In this document: positions 50,757-63,895 of the stretch, piece after piece | Numbering within the stretch: the first letter of the stretch is position 1 | Layout: each line of letters opens with the position of its first letter | Origin: Phytophthora sp. 'mugwort' | Taxonomy: Eukaryota; Oomycota; Peronosporomycetes; Peronosporales; Peronosporaceae | DNA: 64,000 nt | NCBI GenBank assembly: GCA_033558025.1 | Contig: JAUCEF010000012.1 | Location: 1,860,001 to 1,924,000, forward strand | Direction: 5' to 3' | Position numbers and translations under genes: made by a program | Notes under the pieces: generated by a model | The model's database searches: none | What the model was told of the DNA's origin: nothing | Seen by the model: the letters and a program-made list of their open reading frames with translations, nothing else

Positions 50757-50770
50757 GAATTGGCGAATGA
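50757..50770 (-). promoter_or_regulatory. Oomycete initiator-like element
   Basis: On the minus strand TCATTCGCCAATTC matches the consensus TCATTYYNCAWTTT at 12 of 14 positions, 26 bp before the ATG at 50731. It supports that start over the longer open frame. Confidence 0.5.
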
Positions 50771-50773
50771 GGT

Positions 50774-52211
50774 GTCGGTGAATACTCTAAAACCGAAGTC
50801 AGGCAATGCAACAACCGAGCGAGTGCAAAAAGACCTAATGAAGGTGGTATACGGTGTGCGCACGTGCGACTCGGAAAAGGATGATTGATTCCCTGCGGAA
50901 AGCGATATACAGAACGAACCTTTTGATACATACATGTGCACGGTATACCATCGAAATTACAGTACAAGGAGTAAACAAAAATCGTGCTGCGAAACGAAAC
51001 CACCGTGACAAAACGATTGGAAGCCTACCATATCCGGATAATGAGCGCAGGTGTCCGAGTGGAACTCGGCACCTTCCACGATGGTGCTCCCACCTGCTCC
51101 AGCGCTCGTCTCTTGCTTGACAAGCTGCCAGCGGATCGTGGGAATCCCAACTTGTGATGCCCCATCGACTCGATTAACAGTTAAGCCAATTGGCGTAAGC
51201 AGGGCTATCCCACTGGGATTCCCAGCACTGAGCGCTCCATACATTTTGGATTGTCTTCCGCCCTGGCTGCAGCCTTGCCATGGTCCGACGCCGCGTCCAT
51301 GTCTTTGAATCGCATCTTGAGGCTCGGGGCCAGCTACCGCTCGACTTCGTTCACAAAGGCAGATGACGTCAAGCCTGTATCGCGTCTACAACGGCTCTGC
51401 CCGAGGTCATTTCGCAGCGCAGCGCGCTTGGCGTTGAGCTCAATGCAATTCCCCCACTTTCTGGACTTGGCATCCTTCGTTTCAGGTGGATGTCGTGGTC
51501 AGCGAGTTGTTGTCCAGCTCCACATGCCCATAACTGGCCCCACAGCGGAAAACTAATGTAGCTAACGCTTGTGCCCACTTGTAAGCGGCGGCTGCCAGCT
51601 GAGCGAGTGCAGCCATCAAACTCTTAGACTCTTGACTGAAGAGGCCAACCCACCGAGAAGAGCTATGTTCCCAAGGTGCTGCAACTCTTGGCAGGTCGGG
51701 GCGCAATATACTAGCCTATGCTCGTCACTCGTTCATTTCTCGACGTTGGAGCAAACCCCGTGTCCGTGAGCACGGCATAGTCTCGCTGCTTTTGCGATTG
51801 CCCTCAGACCGGCGCTGAGGGAGGGTCCAGTCGGCATTTCCTCGATTGTCCCAAGTTATTGTTGTTTTTCATATAGAAACCAAAACATGTATGAGCGGAT
51901 CCGCCATTTTCTTAACATGAAAAAAAGATAATTCAGTAGCAACTTCGTCATATGTTTGTCATATCAAAGTACTTGCTAAAGTTTAATGTTACGGAAAAAA
52001 CAGTTTAAATAATTAAAACATTTATATCCTTTTATAATATCACAAATAGATGAATTTCTGATGACGCGCAGATGTATCCTTGCGACACAATTTCCTCAGA
52101 TTTCTGAGTCCGATCCTCATACCCCTTCCCAAGGGCTACAATCGTCTCCGCGGCCGTCACTCGCTGCAAGACGCCGCGCACAGCGGCCCCCAAAGCGCAC
52201 TAAACCTCACT
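50774..52211. other. Intergenic region with a START relic
   Basis: No intact gene. The left part is the promoter of the minus-strand START gene and the right part that of the VPS13 gene. A START-like fragment lies at about 51,745-51,850; other short frames show no recognisable domain. Confidence 0.4.
51745..51850 (-). pseudogene. Short START-domain relic
   Basis: The minus strand reads TGPSLSAGLRAIAK then, after a one-base shift, sequence equivalent to QRDYAVLTDTGF. The 44.2 kb gene has YSSAGLGAIVKQRDYVVLIS at the corresponding place, and the nucleotide sequences are visibly alike (GAGCACG, TAGTCTCGCTGCTT). I infer the remains of another duplicate. Confidence 0.5.
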
Positions 52212-55200
52212 ATGGCCAAGGCTATCATCTCCTCGGTATGTACAGCCTCTTGTCTCCCTCTACCTCGGCCTACAAGCCCCAGACTTCCGCAGACGCTCAC
52301 ATGTTATGTAATCAAATGAAAAGATCCTCGAAGCGCAGCTTGGCAAGTACGTGGACGGATTACGTAGCGACTCGCTGGTCGTAGGTCTATGGAGTGGTGA
52401 GCTGGAGCTACGCGACCTGGCGCTCAAGCCCCACGCGCTGGCCGAGCTGCAGCTGCCCTTGGCCGTGGCCAGCGGCAGCGTGGCCCGCGTGCTCGTGCGT
52501 GTGCCCTGGAACCAGCTAGGCAGCGCTAGTGTGACCATCGCCCTGGAGGGCGTATCGGCCCTCGTGGTGCCCAACACGGAACGGCCCAGCGCGGCCGAGC
52601 TGCTACAAACCAAGAGGAACCAGTTGGAGAGACGCGAGCTACTACGCCAGCACCGCCGTTTCGCTGCACGCGTAGCTCCTGGCCAGACCCAGGAGAAAAC
52701 AAAGAGTACCGAAGACGAAGGTACTTTTGTCTCCAGACTCACGGCCCGTATCGTGGCCAACCTGCAGGTGACACTACACGACATCCATTTCAGGTATGAA
52801 GACGTGGTGGCCAACCCCGAGACGCCTTTTGCGTGCGGTCTCATGCTCGAAAGGTTCCGATTGTTTACAACAAATGAGGAAGGGAAGGAAGCCTTTATGG
52901 ACCAGAACACGGTACAGAGTGCATTTACCTACAAGAAGGCCGAACTCACCCAGTTTGGCATGTATTGGGACCGTTTCGATGTCAAGGACAAGAGTGCGAG
53001 ACTAGAGACAAGAGAGAATGTAGCCCAGGCCATGACCGAGATGGTTCAAGCACTGAGCAGCCAGGAAGAAGCAGGAATGAATGCTCGACGGTGGGTGCTA
53101 CAGCCATGCTCGCTAGTTGTCCAGCTCACGAAGAACGAGAGCGCTGACTACTCGACTGTGGCCAAGTATACAGTAGAAGCAGAGGTTGGTGCTCTTCAAG
53201 GCAATTTGACACGTGAACAGTATGAAGATGTGCTGTTCTTGCAGCGTGCATTCTTGGGTCGACGAGCTGTGGAAGCTCATTTCGCATTGGCCAGAGGGCG
53301 GCCACTACACACGCCAAGCGCACGTCCTCGTGAGTGGTGGGACTATGCGACTCGTCTGGTGCTGGAACAACGCAGGGCCACGCTTCGAAGACAGACAGTG
53401 AAGAAGGAAGAGATCGAGCTGCGTCGACGGCCACACCACCGTCAAATGCGATGGTCGTCTGTCCACAAGGCCATGCTGGAGCAGCAATTATACCGTGAAG
53501 CATTCCGTCTGGAACTACGTAATGGTACACCATTGGATCCTTCGACTCGACAGGGTAAAGTCAAGCAGAGATACGAAGAGATTTATCCATTGGACGTCGT
53601 TTTATTGCTACGTGACGTCGCAGAAGATGCCGAAGAACAGGCACAGAAAGAGGCCATGAATAATGCAAGGACTCAGTCGAAGAATCAAACAGTACAAGGC
53701 GGAGGAGGGTCATGGTATTCGTACTTCTTTGGTGGAGACACTGCGGACACGGTATCAACTGAAGCAGACGGAGACGACCACGTACTATCAGCTCAAGGCC
53801 GTGAGAATTTGCGTGAAGCGTACACTGATGCGGTTGAGAAGGCTGCACGAGCGCACGAGGTGCCCATAGGGTGCAATCTCGTGTCAATCCAGCTCCAACT
53901 TTCTAATGGATCGATGGCCATTTACCAGTCAAATGCTCACAAGAACCCATTTGTTACGGGGACGCTCCATGGTTCATTAGCTGTGAACATTCAGCCGGAA
54001 AACGAATGGGACGCGAGCTTTTGTGTGCAGCATTTTGAGGTTTTCAACGGTCTGGCGCCGGATTCGCGGTTCCGTTCGTTCTGCCGTCCGTCGCTACGTG
54101 ACGACTCCAGCTCGTCCTGTGTCAGTATTAGCGTGAGTCGACGAGTGATGGTGCAGACTCCAGTACAGAGCGACGACGTGGAAGCCACGCTGAAAGTTCG
54201 TGTGTGTTCCAAGCCGATTCGTGTGCTGGTTGACCCGTCCTTTGTGATGTTTTTGCAAGCTTTCTTTGTTAGTTTATTACCCGAGAAGCAGCTGGACAAG
54301 GTGTGGCAGTTTGCGACGTCCTCTGTAGCCGACTGGATGTTTGATGCTGGTTCAGTAGATAATGACAGAAAAGTCGTGGGATCTTCAGAGATTAACGTTG
54401 AAAAAGAGGCCGAAGAAGCGGCACTTATGCGGTCGTTAGAACGAGCAGAAGGCCGGATAGCGTACGATGTGCTGGTGGATATGGACGCTCCTGTTGTTAT
54501 CGTGCCGGAGAACGTGGCCGGGTCGACGGGTGCTGTCCTGGTGGTGGATCTGGGCAAGCTAAGCTTTCGTAACGACAAGAAGGTGATGGCCATTGATACG
54601 CCGTTAGATGTACCGCTGAGTTCTACTGGAGATGATCCGCGTCGTTTACATTGGCGACTAGAGGTGACTCAGATCCACGTCACGCTGGGACGTCAGGAAC
54701 AATTGGTGCGTTGGACGGACGACGAGCTGCGTGGCTTTACCAAGATTGTGAAGGATTTATCGGTGGAGTTCTCGCTGTATACACAGACATCGTCACGTCT
54801 TCGACTACCTTTGCGTAGTGAGAAGTATACAACTAAGTTATTGCCACAGGTGGGCGTCTACGCTGCCGTCCCGACAATTGAAGTATCGTTGGCTGAAGAG
54901 CAGCTCGTGGCGTTGGGTCAGATTCACTCTTCAATACTCGTACAAGCTGCTGCTATTAGGCGAGCGAATGCGAAGCGTCTCACGTATTTTGAAGACCAAG
55001 GCGACAGTGAAGAGAGTACGACCGAGTCTGACAGCACAAGTGACGAGAGTGTTCACAATACTGCTGCAGCAGTGGAAGAGAAATTCCTGCTAGAGATGCA
55101 ACTCTCACTAGGATGCGTCGAGCTGAACGTACGTGAATCAGCTGCCAAGGACGCCTTTGCCGTGCGGGCTTCGCATACGTCGTTCGCTCTTGCAGCCTAT

Positions 55201-58200
55201 TCATCGCATCAAGCATTCCACGCTCGACTGAAAGCCCTGGTGATGGAAGACAAGCTGTATTCAGCTGACTCTCGCTTCTATCAACTCATTTCGACAGGTC
55301 AAAGCCATGGTGAGACGCCACATTTGATTGCAATCGACGTGCTCACGTTTACTCAAGGAGCTACTCGAGATGGAAGAAACAGAGCGTCACAGCTGGAAGC
55401 GGACGTGCAGTTTAATGTGTTGCATCTGCAGTGGAACCCGTCGTCTGTGGCGTTGTTTTATCGCATCCTTTCGGCTTATGCGTCTGCGATTCAGTCGCAT
55501 GATGACGACTTCCACGAGTCCCTAGATTCGACATCACCGCGAGCTAAACAGACACAATCTCCACCGTATTTTCCACCTGAGAATGCCAATGAAACATCAA
55601 AGGAACGAGTCGCCGCGTTGTCCACTTTGCGTGCACGTGGACAAGCTGCTGTCGTGGTACGGGCCTCACTGGTTCAGTTCAGTTTGACGTTTAATAAGGA
55701 CCAACTTGATCGACAGCTCGCACGTCTCGAGATGACGAATGCAGCTGTTAACTATACGACTTACGAGGTGGAAGGTCTGACCAAGGAAGACGACGCATTT
55801 GAGGTTTCAGGCCATGTGGGGAACTTTGTGGGCACAGACCTGAGCACGTCGAAGCACCCACTGTACGCGACGTTACTCGGGTTGGATGAGGAGGAAGCTC
55901 GTCGTCGTAGTGCCTCAAGAGATGAAGTTGAGGCGCTGCTTCGTTTTGAACTGGTAAGTGACTCACTGAAGAGCGACAAGAGTGCGCTACGGTTAGCGTT
56001 TCAACCGATCCGTGGCGTGTATTATCATCAGCAGATTCTCGAGCTTGTGGACTTTGTTCTTGAAGGAGTTTTGGGAGCTATGGTGAGTCAAACATTGTTG
56101 AATGCCACGCAGCTTCTACTCCGAGAAGATGAAGCCAGCGTCGTATTAGATCTGAGTGTGGACAGACCGACGTTGATTCTCCCGTTGAGTCTGGAAGACG
56201 CTCCTCACGTCAAGGTGACGGCTGATGTACTGCGACTCGTTCATTTTCCAGCCAGTGTCGTGTACTACGACGGACTGCCAGGAGCAAGAACCAAACGTGT
56301 GGTACATGATGAAGCACTATCACATCCCATGGTTCATACAGAAAACGGTGGCATTGCATTGCGTGTAGACTGCAAAGATCTCTGGCTAGAGCAGGTTCGT
56401 GTGTACTGCACAGCTACAAGTGCTATTAAGAGGACAAAAGGACGTGTGTATGAAGAGTTAGTACCCAAGCCTGCAGATTTCAAGATCAGTATCGAAGACC
56501 TCGTCTCGTCCACGATCTCGTTAGACGATGAAGCAGTAGAAGACAGAAAGACGACAAAGTTCCTGCCGCGAATTACAGTCAACTCGGTGTTACCTCCGCT
56601 TGAAGTGCAGATATCTCGTACAAGTTATCTGGGTCTTGTCGCGCTTGTTCTCGAGAATTTCGGCGCGGATGAACTGCAGAACGTACCGTTGGCAGCCAGG
56701 GATCTCGTTAATACAGGGAGTGCGACTCTTTTAGGCAGGAGACGAAGTAGTACGGATAACGGAGAGCTGCCGTCGCTACGCCCCACAGTCAACTATACGT
56801 ACCTTCAACCGGACGCCGAAGAAGCGACACTGGAGGTGCGGTTGATGATGGAGAAGGTGCGGATCTTGCTGTTCCAAGACGGTCGCGTGACGAGTGAGGA
56901 CACGTCGACAGGGTCTACTGTGTTACGTACACTATCCAAGAGCCAAGCTCCAGTCAACGCGTTTGCTGAAGTCGTAGCGACCGAGTTTGCTCTTGTGTTT
57001 CATGACGAGTATGAAGCGAATCCGCGGTTGACGGTGCATCTTGGTGCGTTCAGTGCTCGAGATCTCGTGGGGAAATACAGAGCTTCTGACAGGAACGAGA
57101 CGGAGTGCGGCACGATCCTGATGTCCCCGCAGCCATTGGAGATACGCTACACATGGGACGACACGGCGCTGACTGGTGAACTGGACTTGCTGTTCTCTCA
57201 AGTCACTGGCATTGTGATTCCTGAAGCTTTATTGACGCTTATCAGTTTCTTTGCATTGCCATCAAGACCCGGTCGATTGGAGGCTGGTAAAGACACGAAT
57301 CCGGTGCTGTTGTCACCTGTTCGAAAGGTGCCGCCGTCGCCGTCTTTATTGACACGACGCGAAAGTATCTCGGATATTCTACGCGACGGGAAGGAGCCCG
57401 ACTTGACACTAACTGTGCGTGCGACGGCGCAACAAGTCGGCGTAGCGCTGCCTCGGGATGCCTATGACTTAGACAGTCCGCGCGTGGCGTTTGCAGGTGA
57501 TTTTACGCTCGAGTTTATGTGGAAACCACATCCTGACCCGAAGATAAGCAAAGACGACGACGAACTGGATATTCAGAGCAGTATTCTTGCTGATGCACGG
57601 AATATGGAGATTGTACTGGAGAATGCGAGACGTCCAGGTTGTTGTGTGGCGTCTCCATGTTTAAATACGCGATGGGATGCGATTGAGGTGGCGTCCTTAA
57701 TTCAATTGCTGGAGCCGTGCTCGCTACACGTGGAAGTGAGTGATTTGTTCCCAAATGCTGGTCAACGTCAGCAGATTATAGCGCTGAACTTCACTCCGAT
57801 TGAAGTTTTCGTCTCGTATGAAGACGCTTGTATGGCGATAGATACGATGGAGAGTCTCACCCAAACGATCGAACAGCATCAAGAGCGTGGGGAGATCCCA
57901 GTCTCCCATCCGCTGAAAAGGTCACGCACGTCGTCAATTGGAGCTGCTGTTCCTCAAGAGGAAGAAATCCATCGATATTTTACGTGTGAGCTGCCGTCCG
58001 TGAGTCTGACACTGATTAACGACTGCGACGGGTGTGATATGGGGCTAACGCAGCTTCAGATTGAGCGCTGTCACGTCTTCTTGAACGTCACGTACACTGT
58101 CCACGTGGAAGAGCTTAAAGACGCGGCTTTCTTCGCCGAGGAAGTGTCTGTACCGTCGGTGACGACAACATTATCAGGCGGAGGAAACCTGCTCGTCCTC

Positions 58201-61200
58201 ATGTCGTATTATAATCCAGATACTCGTGATTGGCATCCCATGTGCACTGAATGGGCACTGGACGCGTCAGTACAGGGAGCCATTTCAAGCGACAGTGAAC
58301 TGCACGTGATCCTCACAGCGTCTCAAGCTCTGGATCTGACTGTTACCCACGGGTTATTGGAAGTCGTGGCGTCTGTAGGAGGTGCCTGGAAGCGACGTGC
58401 AGCTTCACGTGCTGGGACGACGTACGCCGAAGCGGACGCAACGGAACGACGTAGAATGGCGCCGTGTGTGATTCGGAATGAGACGGGGTTGCCGCTGAGC
58501 TTCTGGCTGACAAATGGGTCGTTCACGACAGAGCCTCAAGTTGTGTCCACTGGAAACCTGGTTGACGTTCGGTATCTTCATGCTTCAGGTCGAGGACGTG
58601 GAGTAGTGCGGCGTTATGCGCCTGGAGATCGAGAAGCTGCTAATCTGCGACTGTGTCTGCAGTTGCTGGACGCAAAGCAGTCGCCAGGTGGCAGTACAGC
58701 CCGCTTTCAAGCAGTCCAAGGGCTTATTTTTGAGCAGTTGGGGGCTCGCACGTTCCCGTTGGTCGACACGCACGGCCAGCGCACGAGCTTTACACTGAGC
58801 TTGTCGGCGCAACTGGTTGAAGGCCGTATCTTGCTGGTCGTCTCGTCCCCCATCAAGCTCGTCAACAGACTTGCATCTGGTCGTCCTGTGGCGCTTCTCG
58901 TGAACGACCCGACATGGCACACACCAGTCGAGATTGGCGTCTTACGGTCGAACCAGGAATCGGCCGTGCCCGTGCTGCTGTCGCTGGCGTCCGAGCTGCG
59001 CGTACGACCTGTTGGCAATGGCGCTACGTCGTCCTGGAGCGCACCGATCCCCATCCAGACGCGATCTGCTGTCGAACTCAAGGTGGAGGCTGTCGTGTCG
59101 TCCACTTCAGCCTCACGTGAAAGCTTGGACACCCACATGGACGGTCGAAATGCCGTCTATTGCGTCTCCATGTCAAGTGACAAGGAGCTCCGGACAGTCT
59201 CGTTTGCGGAGCCATTGGTGCTTGTCAACAAGCTTCCTGTGCCATTAACGTATCGCGTGCGTTCCGCCTACAGCTCTGCGTATGGCTCAGGGACGACTGA
59301 CAGTCCATCCAAGTCTGAGACTATCGCGGTAGGAGCCAAGGCGAGTATCTGGTGGACGGACATTGCGCAGCGTCCACTGTTTCAGCTCGTAGTACCAGGC
59401 TGCACGACGGCTTCCAAGTGGCTCGAACTCGCACCACGTGGCACAGTTAATGGCGCAGTTCTCTCCGTTCAACTCTCTCGTGTCGACGACGGCCGTCCCT
59501 TTCGGCTTCTGCTTCGTGTACTGGGCGGTACGGCCCACACGGCACGTCCTGTACGTGTTGAGATCCTGGCCGAGGTCTGGGTTATTAACCGTTCAGGGTT
59601 AGAACTGGTCTATGGCACAGCTGCAGACAGTGAAGCTTATATACCGCCACGTACAGCACGTGCTCAAGTGGGGAATGCCCAGATCAGTGCGTACTCGAGC
59701 GATAACAGTGGCAAAGTACCCGTGGTTCGAATCGGGTTACGTGGTTGCAATTGGTCGGCTCGATTTGAAGCGGATCCTAGACGTCTGAGTTGGCAGGACG
59801 AATGCCTCACTCTCCGCTCTGCAGGAAGCAGCGTCACGTCAAGCGGTGTGCTGTATGAATTAGGCGTCTCAGCTGACTACGCCACGCGACACTTTGGCTC
59901 CGTTACGACGCTTGTGAGCGTCATTCCTCGCTATTTAATCGTCAACCGTTCGTCGCACACGTTGCTCCTTGTGGAAGCTCCAACTCGTCAGCGTCTCGAA
60001 GACTCGAGCAATGCAAATGTGGCGCATCATGTTCTTGGATCAGGAGAAATGTACGCGCTGTATTGGGTCAGTGGAACGCGAGCTCCGTTACGTGCCTCCG
60101 TTCTACCTGACGAGGTCTCGAGCTCGTTCTGTAGTGATGGATATGACTGGAGTGCAGCCTTCGCAGTGGATCGTGTAGCTACGATTGACTTGCTCGTACC
60201 ACCACGAGCTAGTGGGCGTGGAGTACACTTGGAAGTCGTCGTGAAGCGAGGAAGTTTGGCTCAAGCTACGTTTGTAGTAGTCGTGAGTGACGGAGATGCT
60301 GGCTCTCCGACGTCATCTAGACGATCAACAACAGACTCCACCGTCTCGTCGACAAGAAATGCAGTTACTGGTACAGGTTGGCAGACGTTTAGTCTTCATG
60401 CTCAAGTGGCAGGCGTCATTCTCACCGTCACAGACAAGAAACATGGCAGGAAGGTCGAAGACTCGACGAGTTTGTTTCCGAATAGAATAGAAGCGGACAG
60501 TGAACCCGTCGCACGTGCGACGCTCACGCGGATTGGGATTGAAGCGTCTTGGTCCTTACAAGCTACTGCTGCTAAAGTGAACGTCATGGGACTCAAGGTG
60601 GAAGACCTTCTTCCAGAATCCAAGAACCGGGTCGTGTTGAGGCCACTGGTACAAGGAGATGGCTCTGTGCGAGCCAAATTGGACAAGTATTTCCTCGAAT
60701 TGACGTATCTGGAGCGACCACATGCCAAATACACATATGTAGAACGTGTACAATTGGAGCTACAACACATGAAGGTCACGACGTCGATGAGTTTTGTAGA
60801 TCGACTAGAGAAACTACAAGAGGAAACGAGTGCTCATTTCCAGCCCAAGTCGTTGCATTCCGCGTTTCCAGGTGACAATTTAGAGATGGAACAGAGTGAA
60901 GAAGGTGATTTACTGGCGTATTTCGTGTCTCAAAAGGAAGACGACGAAGGTTGTGCCGCCGATATGGCAGCCATGACGGGGCCCAAGCTGTACATTGCAG
61001 CAGGAGAGATCTCGCCGGTACAGGTCGTTGTAAGCTTCACACGTGACAAGAAGGACTCGAGTACTGAAGGGTTTTGGCTCTCAAATCTGAAGTTTAAGAT
61101 TGAGAACGCGTGTGTGACGTTAGAAGGATATCGACTGGCTCATGCCCTCGCGACGCGGGAATCTCTAGGTGCAGCAATTGGGCGCTTTTACGAGCAGTCG

Positions 61201-62304
61201 GTCAAGTCTCAAGCATTGAATCTCATTGACTCGATCGAAGTCACGTCGTTAGTGACGAGTATGGTGACAGGTGGCGTCACGTCGCTAGTATCGACGCTAC
61301 GTGGTAAAGCGGACCCGGCTGCAGCGGCTGGAGCGCTGGCTCCTGGGATGTTGACATCAAGCTCGTTAACTGTCGATGGAGACAGCTCCCTGGGTGCCCC
61401 GTTCCGCTACGAACACATGTCGAATGGAGACATTGTACGGAAGCATTCACGCGCGCTGGGGGAATGTCGAAGCAGTACCGAGTTCCTGCGTCAAGTACGG
61501 CATTTAGTGTACGATTGGGATGCCAACCACACGGGTCTGGAGGCTCGTGGCTGTGTCGCGCTGGCTCTGATCAACAATTCTCGACACTCGTTAGTAGTCA
61601 ACACGCAGCTGAACGATGGCGCGTCGCTACGTGTGCTTCCGCTTGGACGACGGCATCTTGCGAGTGTGTTGGATGCAGCTACAGACACGGGAAGTGCTGG
61701 AGGTAGCACGACGGCATGGCGACCAGACCGTGCGCTTGTGGTTTTTGCGTACGGCTACACGCCGACATTGTTAACGTCGGGTGATGTCTACTTTACAGTG
61801 CAGTCGAATGCTTGTAACGTGTACGCGACACGGAAGACCGCGCGATTGAAGGCGAACCGAGGATATACAGCCACATTTACGTTACAAGAGACGCAGAACT
61901 GGTGGTCGACGAACGTGGCCATCATTGGTGATGACTTGCAGGCAAACGAGTGCTCGACGGACTCACTCTTTGGAGAAACATCAAGTGTTAGTGGCCAGGA
62001 TGAAGAAGAGTACGAGGTGGAGTTTATTGGAGCAACGCTGGGACTCATTGCCAAGCAAAGTGGCCGCTCGGTGATCGTACGCGAGTGTGTCTCTTCAAGC
62101 GCAGCAGAAGCTTCGGGACGTATCGCTGCCGGTGACTGCATTCTCGCTGTGAACGGCGTGAACGTCGCTAATACGTCGCAGTTTAAATCGCTTGTAAACA
62201 GGACGCCGCGACCGATTGTAGTGCGCTTTCGGACGACTGGACGCCATCTCAACGCAGCGTACGATCTCTTTGGGGAACGCAAAGCGGACAACGTCGTTGA
62301 CTAG
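52212..62304 (+). CDS. VPS13-type bridge-like lipid-transfer protein with C-terminal PDZ-like domain (3,334 aa)
   Basis: I propose a small first exon, 52212-52235 (MAKAIISS), an 88-nt intron (GTATGT to AAAG), then one huge exon from 52324. Splicing gives MAKAIISSILEAQLGKYVDG, the expected chorein N-terminus; unspliced, the frame starts only at a GTG. The first 120 residues (LVVGLWSGELELRDLALKPH) form the chorein domain that opens the lipid-conducting groove. Long beta-rich repeats follow. About 2,270-2,720 resembles the VPS13 adaptor-binding region (EPLVLVNKLPVPLTYRVRSA; WSARFEADP and DWSAAFAVD repeats). The last 100 residues read VEFIGATLGLIAKQSGRSVI, AAGDCILAVNGVNVANTSQF, a PDZ-like fold rarely associated with VPS13. 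Family role: bulk glycerolipid transfer at membrane contact sites. Followed 97 bp later by the IQ gene. Confidence 0.88.
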
Positions 62305-62400
62305 AGACCTGGTTTATCCAAGAAAAGAGCCATGGTTTTAGCACGTTTTGAGGGGGGTTTCGCAACAGATCGGGACGGCTTGTGACTGTTCCAGTACAAG

Positions 62401-63864
62401 ATGAGGAGCATAGGTGGATGTATCACACGGCTACCAGTGAGGTTTAAGTCGTCAGAACGTGGCAACACGGAAGACGGCAAGCATGTGGCAACAGCGTCGA
62501 CAAACGTGACGGTACATGGCAAGCTTGAAGCGTTACGTTCCAAGCGGGTGGTGGCGTTCTTCCGAGCGAAAGCAAGACAACAAGCTGGAGTCTGTTCTCT
62601 CGCTGGGATCGTTGATAGCAGTCGCAGCGCTGTGTTGTCCCTCCTGCGATCGTTACGTCAACTTGCCGTCGGGTTTGTCTCTCGAAAACGAGTACAATTG
62701 GCAGCGTTCGAGTCCAAATGGCGGCGGAAGCTGCACGTGCTGCTGTCGGTTCTCACAGATGAGAGAAACTTACTGAGTTTATTGCAGAAAACGGTGGGGA
62801 GAACCTTTGGTCGAAGCACAGAGAAAACCCAGACGGAACGACAGCAGCGAGTACGGATCTACCGTTGGGTGTGTCAGGCGTTGGCTCGACTGGGTCGAGC
62901 AGCCGTTGCTGTTGCACACAAGCGACGCCGAGCTGAAGCTGCGACGGAACTAGCTCACGGCCTGGTGGATCGACTACTGAAGGAGATATCGATGAAGCTT
63001 TTGGCTCTGTATGACTGCGAACGCTTAACGCATCATGCACGTGTGATCCAACGACAGTGGAGACGGGTGAAGAGTAACGAGCAGGCGGCGATGGAAGCTA
63101 AAGCGCGCATGTTGAACCTGCTCACGAACTTTTCTGCACAGATTGAAGGATATCAAGAGACGCAGCACGAATGGCTCAAGACTGTACACGAAGCTAGTAC
63201 AAACTTCATTCTCTTATGTATCCGTGGCGCAGCACAGCGTCTAGCCGCACGACTTGTTCAACGTGTGTGGCGCGGTCATGTTGCACGGAAAAGGGTCCGT
63301 CGCCTTGTCCAGTGGCAACGGAGACGAATTCAGAGCCGGAAGCAACGTGAACGTCTGCGTGAAGCTCGTGCATTGCTGGAGCCTTCAGAGATGGAGCGAA
63401 GACGTCGTAAACAAGTGGAAACACGAACACTGGCACGTCAGCAAGATACGCCACTGCCAGTACCTCGTCGAGTGGAAAATCGGTATCAACAAAGACGAGG
63501 TGAACGAGTTACACTGCTGGAACCGTTGCCAGTATACTCATTACCAGCTGCTAGCCGTACCAAGGTGCAGTGTGTCCCATTTCGACGCTTTGAGAAGATT
63601 GTGGCACAAGCAGCTCACGTGAATCTGAACAATGTGTGGGTAGCTATTCCAATTGGACACCACGAGCGACAGGAAGAAGCTGGAGTGAGACGTGGAGGAG
63701 GATTGAGTCCATTGCTAGTGGGAAGAGGACGGAGAAGACACAAAGGAGGTCTACAAACGACGTACGACTGGGTACCAGCTCGTCTACTTCAGAGTCAAGA
63801 GGAGATAGAAGCTACAGCACGTCGTCAACGACCAACAAGTTCCAAGAACATTCTCAAGTGTTGA
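62401..63864 (+). CDS. IQ-motif, Arg-rich coiled-coil protein (487 aa)
   Basis: Single-exon protein starting MRSIGGCITRLPVRFKSSER. It is very rich in Arg and helical. HARVIQRQWRRVKSNEQAA (about residue 212) and AARLVQRVWRGHVARKRVRR (about 282) are IQ motifs (IQxxxRGxxxR-like), which in other proteins bind calmodulin or myosin light chains. A long basic helix follows (RRRIQSRKQRERLREARALL), then a basic, Gly-rich C-terminus. No enzymatic domain is seen. It lies 97 bp after the VPS13 gene on the same strand, with its stop 31 bp from the end of the convergent gene, typical of oomycete gene-dense regions. Function is unknown. Confidence 0.75.
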   Translation: MRSIGGCITRLPVRFKSSERGNTEDGKHVATASTNVTVHGKLEALRSKRVVAFFRAKARQQAGVCSLAGIVDSSRSAVLSLLRSLRQLAVGFVSRKRVQLAAFESKWRRKLHVLLSVLTDERNLLSLLQKTVGRTFGRSTEKTQTERQQRVRIYRWVCQALARLGRAAVAVAHKRRRAEAATELAHGLVDRLLKEISMKLLALYDCERLTHHARVIQRQWRRVKSNEQAAMEAKARMLNLLTNFSAQIEGYQETQHEWLKTVHEASTNFILLCIRGAAQRLAARLVQRVWRGHVARKRVRRLVQWQRRRIQSRKQRERLREARALLEPSEMERRRRKQVETRTLARQQDTPLPVPRRVENRYQQRRGERVTLLEPLPVYSLPAASRTKVQCVPFRRFEKIVAQAAHVNLNNVWVAIPIGHHERQEEAGVRRGGGLSPLLVGRGRRRHKGGLQTTYDWVPARLLQSQEEIEATARRQRPTSSKNILKC

Positions 63865-63895
63865 TTTTATCTACACTACCTATTGGATCTACCTA

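Noticed and set aside
50774..51250. 95-residue minus frame containing MYGALSAGNPSGIALLT
   Set aside because: The MYG word recalls the START family, but no further similarity follows, so I do not call it a relic.
53126..60779. Numerous minus-strand frames across the VPS13 gene, up to 200 residues
   Set aside because: Antisense shadows of a continuous 10-kb coding exon.
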